34,762 nt of DNA, taken from positions 1 through 34,762 of the IMG/VR virus record IMGVR_UViG_3300037132_000037; one strand, written 5' to 3'. Positions within the stretch are counted from its first letter, which is position 1; every line of letters starts with the position of its first letter. Shown here one piece after another: positions 30,037-34,762 of the stretch. This DNA comes from a virus. Under the pieces are notes generated by a model that made no database searches, was not told the origin of the DNA, and was given only the letters and a program-made list of their open reading frames with translations. Made by a program: the position numbers and the translations under genes.

Positions 30037-30044
30037 AAACCCTT

Positions 30045-30338
30045 ATGAAACTACTTGAAACCAAAACCATAAAAATAGGAGATAAAGATTATCCTATTAA
30101 AAAATCCGCGAGAACTTATCTGAAGTTTGAAGAATTATCAGGACATTCTATTGATCATTTTGACAGTAGCATGAGAGAAGGAATTTATTTCTTTTACTCG
30201 TGTCTTTGGGGCGGAGGATTGAGAATATCTTATGATGAATTTCTTGATTTGATTGATGATGAGGATATTAATATACTTATTGTTTCTTTCATCAATTTAA
30301 TGAGCGAACCAACAGAAAAAAAGCAGAAGGCTCGATAG
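30045..30338 (+). CDS. Tail assembly chaperone, short form (gpG-like)
   Basis: 97 residues. IGDKDYPIKKSARTYLKFEE and IDHFDSSMREGIYFFYSCLWGG, with an acidic LIDDEDINILIVSFINLM, is the standard short-chaperone pattern. The end of the gene holds the heptamer A-AAA-AAG in the correct phase, so part of translation would shift to the -1 frame and make a longer fusion. Binds the tape measure before tail assembly. Confidence 0.8.
   Translation: MKLLETKTIKIGDKDYPIKKSARTYLKFEELSGHSIDHFDSSMREGIYFFYSCLWGGGLRISYDEFLDLIDDEDINILIVSFINLMSEPTEKKQKAR
30317..30323 (+). other. Programmed -1 ribosomal frameshift site A-AAA-AAG
   Basis: In the short chaperone frame the codons are gaA-AAA-AAG, an exact X-XXY-YYZ slippery heptamer. 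After a -1 slip the ribosome reads on without a stop into the second frame to 30643. A weak stem (ATAGA / TCTAT) lies about 10-30 bases downstream. Confidence 0.8.
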
Positions 30339-30643
30339 ATATAGGGGAAGTCTATGGGCGTGTAGTTAGTTTGGGAATATCCCCTGAGTATTTTTTGGAT
30401 GAGATGAGCTTTGACGAGATGGGCTCTTTGTTAAGGAATGAAAACGAAAAGGAAAGAAAAGAATGGGAGAGGAGTCGGCTAGGATGGTTTTTCTCAATGA
30501 TAGCGCCGGGATTAAGTAAAATAAAAGAACCTTCAGAGTTAATGAAGTTTGGGTGGGAAGCTGAGGCGGTTAAGGAAAAGAAAATATCGAAAGAAAAAGC
30601 GCAAGATATAGGGGCAAAACTTGAAAAAATGATAAATGGTTAA
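30323..30643 (+). CDS. Tail assembly chaperone, -1 frame extension (gpT-like)
   Basis: The -1 frame entered at 30323 codes for 106 more residues, making a 199-residue fusion with the upstream 93. It has SPEYFLDEMSFDEMGSLLRN, FFSMIAPGLSKIKEPSELM and a basic helical end. Without frameshifting the only start in this frame would be a TTG at 30371, so the fusion is the more likely product. The longer form is thought to link chaperone and tape measure. Overlaps the next gene by eight bases. Confidence 0.78.
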   Translation, partial: AEGSIDIGEVYGRVVSLGISPEYFLDEMSFDEMGSLLRNENEKERKEWERSRLGWFFSMIAPGLSKIKEPSELMKFGWEAEAVKEKKISKEKAQDIGAKLEKMING

Positions 30644-31151
30644 GACTGAACTTTTTTTAGATGACTCAAATGTAAAGATACTTGAAGAGTTCTTTAATGA
30701 TCTTTCAAAAGTTGATCAGAAGAAAATATTTACTTCTGCCTTTAAAAAAGCCTCTGTTCCACTTGTTGCAATGATTAAGAACAATGTTGCTAACGATGCT
30801 ACCGACAGGGGAAACTTATGGAGAAGTATCGGAACTAAAGCAGCAAAAGAACAGCCGGGCTTATGGGTAGGGTCTATTTTAAAGACAAAATACGTAACAA
30901 AGAGCGGGAAGTTAAATAATGTTTGGTACGGAAGATTAACTGAAGGAGGAGCGCATAATGTAGGAAGGAGACCAAAAGGCATGGGAAGAAAAGCAGTCAA
31001 AGCATCCGGAGGGGGTGGAACTATTTCAGCTCGTCATTGGTTCTCAGGTGCATGGGATTGGGGTAAATATCAGGTTTACGAAGGGATTGATAAAGAATGG
31101 TATCAGGAGATTAACAGAATGATTGTCCGAACTAATAATAAACAGAAGTAA
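30636..31151 (+). CDS. HK97 gp10-like neck/tail component
   Basis: 171 residues. DRGNLWRSIGTKAAKEQ, VWYGRLTEGGAHNVGRR and TISARHWFSGAWDW fit the gp10-like family, which normally sits between the adaptor and the tail terminator. Here it lies after the chaperones, directly before the tape measure. It overlaps the next gene by one base (TAATG). A role in tail or neck assembly is known for the family. Confidence 0.68.
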   Translation: MVKTELFLDDSNVKILEEFFNDLSKVDQKKIFTSAFKKASVPLVAMIKNNVANDATDRGNLWRSIGTKAAKEQPGLWVGSILKTKYVTKSGKLNNVWYGRLTEGGAHNVGRRPKGMGRKAVKASGGGGTISARHWFSGAWDWGKYQVYEGIDKEWYQEINRMIVRTNNKQK

Positions 31152-32881
31152 TGGAAAGTAATAAAACATCCATAAAGATAGATGGCGATGCTTCTGGGTT
31201 AGAGAATGCAGCGAAAAAAGCGAAAGCCTCTATTAAGGAATTAAATGATACCACAAGAGAGGCTAAAAAGACTCTTAAAGAAACTTCTTCAGCTTTTGAT
31301 GAGATAGGCGGGGCTATCGGAGGAGTCACGGGCAAGTTTGCAAATATGGCCTCTACGATGATGACTGCAACAGGAGCTATTTCACTGGTTGTTTTAGGGA
31401 TCGAGCAGATAGCAAGTGCATGGGAGAAATCACAAAAGAATGTTGACGAATATTTAAAATCCAGGAATAAGGTATTAACATCTTCAGTAGATTTTAAGGC
31501 ATTAGCGCAAACACAATACGGGGGGGCGACATCAGGAGCAGAGGGGGAATGGACGTTAGGTAATAAGCAACTTAATGACGCTCAGACAATGATCGGACTC
31601 ACAAAAGAGCAAAGAATTGAATTACAAAAAAGTGGACAAGCGCACATAGCTAATAGTATATTATTAAAGAATCAATTAGGAATAGGTCTTGGAGTTGTTG
31701 AAAATGCAAGGAAACGCAATCAGTTGCTTTTTGAATTAGAAGCATTAAATAAACGAGCCGCCGAATTAGCACAAATTGAAATAAAATATCAGGAGGAATT
31801 AGCAATACTTGACACTGAGAAATTAAAGATATTCAATGCGATTAAAGATAAAAAGACCGAAGAAGATAAGACTAAATTACTTGAAGATTACAGGGCAAAA
31901 CTAAAAGAGATAGCAGATTTTAGAGCTAAGGACGAGAATGAACAGTATGAGAATAAGAAAAAGTTATTAGACATACAAGGACTATCTGAGGAGTCAGCAA
32001 TGCTTACTCTTAATCACAATAAAACATTAGTTGAGATTTATAGGGATTACGAACAAACCCTAGTAAAAGGATGGCGGTTAGAATCTTCGATAACAAACGA
32101 AAAAGATAAACAGGTTAGTGCTGCAACTGCTTTATTAAAGAAGCAAAGAGAAATAATTCAACTTGGAGAGTCTGGGGCTAAAATAGGACAAACATATTAT
32201 GATGATGCTGGTAATGCGCATAAATCAGGGATGGCAGATGTCAGTATGTCAGGGCTAAAGTCTTCCACAATAGGCACATGGAAACCTGATATGAGTAATA
32301 CAGGTATTCAAAAATATGGAGGAACTAGCACAGGAGAGATAGCGCAAATAGTTTCAGATAATAAACTTACTGATAATCTTAAGGAAATGCCTAAGATGAT
32401 TGACCTTGTATCTAGTTCTTTTAATAAACTAGGTGCTTCAATTCATACATCTATGGGTGCGTGGATTTCATATATTGGAAATATAATTGGTACCATTCCT
32501 GGAGCTATTTCTGCAATAACAGCGTTAATAGCAGCTAAGAATGCGGAAGCCATTGCAAATACAGAAGTAGCTGCAACAGGAGCAGCTGCATCAGTAGCAG
32601 CTATCCCTATTATTGGGCCTTTAATGGCAATCGCCGCTGTCGCATCAGTATTGGTAGCACTAGCAAATATACCAAAGTTTGCAGACGGCACTAACTTTAC
32701 CCCCGGCGGATTAGCTTTGGTCGGTGAGCGCGGTCCGGAATTAGTAAATCTTCCAAGAGGTTCTCAGGTGATACCGAATGGATCAGAAGGAAGATCAGTT
32801 AGGCTTCATGCGGTGTTAACAGGAAGAGATATTTATTTAAGCGGAATGATGTATCAAGATATGTTAAATAATAATACATGA
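31151..32881 (+). CDS. Tail tape measure protein (short)
   Basis: 576 residues. A charged coiled-coil N-terminus (AAKKAKASIKELNDTTREAK), a hydrophobic segment (about 72-90), long coiled coils (about 200-330), then an Ala/Ile-rich membrane-like stretch (about 440-505) and the tape-measure ending ADGTNFTPGGLALVGERGPE. It sets tail length; at about 1.5 angstrom per residue this would suggest a short tail near 85 nm, a rough rule of thumb. It overlaps the next gene by four bases. Confidence 0.85.
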   Translation: MESNKTSIKIDGDASGLENAAKKAKASIKELNDTTREAKKTLKETSSAFDEIGGAIGGVTGKFANMASTMMTATGAISLVVLGIEQIASAWEKSQKNVDEYLKSRNKVLTSSVDFKALAQTQYGGATSGAEGEWTLGNKQLNDAQTMIGLTKEQRIELQKSGQAHIANSILLKNQLGIGLGVVENARKRNQLLFELEALNKRAAELAQIEIKYQEELAILDTEKLKIFNAIKDKKTEEDKTKLLEDYRAKLKEIADFRAKDENEQYENKKKLLDIQGLSEESAMLTLNHNKTLVEIYRDYEQTLVKGWRLESSITNEKDKQVSAATALLKKQREIIQLGESGAKIGQTYYDDAGNAHKSGMADVSMSGLKSSTIGTWKPDMSNTGIQKYGGTSTGEIAQIVSDNKLTDNLKEMPKMIDLVSSSFNKLGASIHTSMGAWISYIGNIIGTIPGAISAITALIAAKNAEAIANTEVAATGAAASVAAIPIIGPLMAIAAVASVLVALANIPKFADGTNFTPGGLALVGERGPELVNLPRGSQVIPNGSEGRSVRLHAVLTGRDIYLSGMMYQDMLNNNT

Positions 32882-34762
32882 TCAAGTACAGAGCTGAATG
32901 GACTGATATTTTAGGACTTGACTGGAAGGTTGATTTAAGTGATGTTAATTATAACGGATCAATAACTACGTTACAGGCAACAGGGAACCCGTTAGTTATT
33001 GAGTATCTTTCATCCTCACAGGAATTACTTGAAGGTCCGATAAAAGGTTCAAGAGCTGATTTGAAAGTCTACTCTGATGCTGATTTTACCCTTATAGATT
33101 TATATACAGTACAAGATCAGCAGTATAAAATGTCTGTTTATTATTATAGCGGAACTGATATATTATTTTGGGAAGGATATGTTATGGCGGATAATTATTC
33201 AGAACCGTATAGTCATACATCATACGAAGTAATAATTTCGGCATCTGATGGATTAGGAGTGTTAAAAAATATTTTATTTGATAATGCAGGAACTCCATAT
33301 ATAGGCAGGATTTCAATTCGAGAAATCATTATTGATATATTAGCAAAAATTAACATCATAACATTTGGCGAGTTCGTAAATATTTATGAAACGCATCATT
33401 CTAACGGAGTTGGTGATTCTCCACTTGATCAAACCTTCATAAATGTTGATGTATTTAAAGATATGTATTGTTATGAAGTTCTTGAAAATATACTGAAATC
33501 GTTCAATGCGAACATAAGACAGATAAATGCTACTATAACTATTTATCGACCAACAGAACTATCTCAGGATTTAATATACGGCAGGATATTTACAGCGGCA
33601 ACAAAAACATCCACTACATTTGCGCCGCAACAATTTATAAAAAGAGATACAGTTACCTCTGATATTATAGATACTGAAGGGGGTACGATGTTAATGAGTT
33701 CTCCTGCAAAGAAAGTAACTATTCATCAGGACTATGGAAATAAAGAAAGTTGGATTGATAATTGGGAATTTAAAAGTAATACATATCAGCCAACTCCAAT
33801 TTTTAAGTATAAAGAATGGACTTATGCTGGAGGTTATGGTATAGTTCCTATTAGCAATCAAATACGCACCGATACCGACGGATGGGCTATGTTTACAAAT
33901 GCTAATAATCCATCAACTGTTTATATTTATCAGGACTTTGGATGGAATGCAGTTGTGTCAAGTAATGTATTTAATATTGAATTTGAATATTTAGTCTATA
34001 ATCCATTTGCAATAAATAAAACAATTATATTTAATCTCACTTTAATGGATTCCGGGGGTCATAAAATGCTATACATATATGACGCTACCGAAGCACGTTG
34101 GCAAATATCGGCTTTTTATACATTTACTGAGACGGCACTTCCCGGATCTTCAGGATGGAAATCACATAAAAGAACAATAAACGGCATTCAATATGTGGGG
34201 CCTTATCGAATTACCTTATATGGACCTTCTGGTGATTTAGGGATAACGCTAGGAATAAAAAATGTTAAGTTTTATTCGACATCTGATGAAATAGTTGTTA
34301 AAAAAACTCCTCATAAAGGGCCCTTTCCAAGATTAAGTAGATGGATATTAAAAATGCCGAAGTATATATCAACATATTTAGATAATATTGAAACAGTCCA
34401 AAGTATTTATAATCCTGCAATAAGCGTAACCAGCGGAAAAACATTGGACTATGATTATATTCTTGGTGATGTAATAGATGCTAATCTTGATAATGTTGTA
34501 GAACAATTAGCGGGTGCATTTTCTTTATCAGATGTAACTAAAACTGCTGTTTGGAATACTCGCGGAGGATCTGAGTCAAAACCAGTATTGCAAATTATAG
34601 GTGATGAGATTGCACAACAATATGGAAGACCGAAACAAATTATAACACTACCAGTATTGGAAGGCGATACAATAAATACACCTCATATAAATGTTATGGG
34701 GAGATTTGAAGATCCATTAAATCAAATAATGGCTACAAATCGTAAGTTTGTATTTAATAGTG
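32878..34762 (+). CDS. Distal tail / tail-hub protein, runs off the right edge
   Basis: 628 codons from ATG 32878 (overlapping the tape-measure stop) with no stop before the window ends. It begins MIKYRAEWTDILGLDWKVDL and has GNPLVIEYLSSSQELLEGPI, a Dit-like beta-domain pattern; later parts contain YCYEVLENILKSFNANIRQ (typical hub domain) and a beta-rich region. It fills the place of Dit/Tal in this gene order. One base remains after the last full codon, and joining to base 1 continues the frame to 158, for a predicted total of about 680 residues. Confidence 0.75.
   Translation, partial: MIKYRAEWTDILGLDWKVDLSDVNYNGSITTLQATGNPLVIEYLSSSQELLEGPIKGSRADLKVYSDADFTLIDLYTVQDQQYKMSVYYYSGTDILFWEGYVMADNYSEPYSHTSYEVIISASDGLGVLKNILFDNAGTPYIGRISIREIIIDILAKINIITFGEFVNIYETHHSNGVGDSPLDQTFINVDVFKDMYCYEVLENILKSFNANIRQINATITIYRPTELSQDLIYGRIFTAATKTSTTFAPQQFIKRDTVTSDIIDTEGGTMLMSSPAKKVTIHQDYGNKESWIDNWEFKSNTYQPTPIFKYKEWTYAGGYGIVPISNQIRTDTDGWAMFTNANNPSTVYIYQDFGWNAVVSSNVFNIEFEYLVYNPFAINKTIIFNLTLMDSGGHKMLYIYDATEARWQISAFYTFTETALPGSSGWKSHKRTINGIQYVGPYRITLYGPSGDLGITLGIKNVKFYSTSDEIVVKKTPHKGPFPRLSRWILKMPKYISTYLDNIETVQSIYNPAISVTSGKTLDYDYILGDVIDANLDNVVEQLAGAFSLSDVTKTAVWNTRGGSESKPVLQIIGDEIAQQYGRPKQIITLPVLEGDTINTPHINVMGRFEDPLNQIMATNRKFVFNS

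Overview
This window looks like one nearly complete, possibly complete, tailed-phage genome (siphovirus type, HK97-like head) that infects a Bacteroidota host. All recognisable genes lie on the + strand. The host inference rests on A-rich leaders with few Shine-Dalgarno sites, TAnnTTTG-type -7 promoter boxes, and several proteins that resemble those of Bacteroidota phages (a DUF5675-like protein, a NinB/NinG pair, a replisome organiser, a tail-tip domain). The reading frame left open at the right end (32878 onward) continues in frame into the frame left open at the left end (3..158). The window is therefore probably a circular or circularly permuted genome cut inside a tail gene. No integrase, excisionase, CI-type repressor, tRNA or CRISPR array was seen, which suggests a virulent phage.

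Layout. (1) 1-3732: end of the late operon, with tail-tip proteins, a probable receptor-binding protein and a lysis/membrane cassette, closed by a strong terminator at 3756-3791. (2) 3914-5588: early leader region with a ribbon-helix-helix-like small protein, a protein made of about 30 hexapeptide repeats, and small proteins. (3) 5647-7906: recombination module (YqaJ-type exonuclease, SSB-like protein, NinB-like, NinG-like). (4) 7967-11810: replication module (HNH protein, replisome organiser carrying iteron-like repeats, HTH protein, DnaA domain IV-like protein) and a DPPY methyltransferase. (5) 11812-15619: about 16 small, mostly unrecognised genes and one secreted transglycosylase-like enzyme. 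(6) 15640-21256: an eight-gene glycan module (three GT-A glycosyltransferases, one GT-B glycosyltransferase, a GT11 fucosyltransferase, a short DegT-type aminotransferase, two SAM methyltransferases). (7) 21244-22670: HNH endonuclease, then a two-gene moron-like cassette between terminators. (8) 22809-34762: late operon with TerS, TerL, portal, protease, capsid, connectors, tail tube, frameshifted tail chaperone, tape measure and tail-tip hub.

Regulation. Six intergenic sites share a near-palindrome (TGAC-like half-sites, consensus close to TGACATTTATCA) exactly 35 bp upstream of a -7-like box (TAnnTTTA/G, one copy degenerate), each just before an early gene or gene cluster. This looks like a phage-specific promoter/operator class. 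The late operon has a separate TAATTTTG promoter. Replication genes include initiator-type proteins but no polymerase or helicase, so host replication enzymes are probably recruited. The glycan module could modify the virion or the host surface; it lacks flippase and polymerase genes, so it probably decorates an existing acceptor.

All family assignments come from reading motifs in the sequence and from family knowledge; no database search was run.
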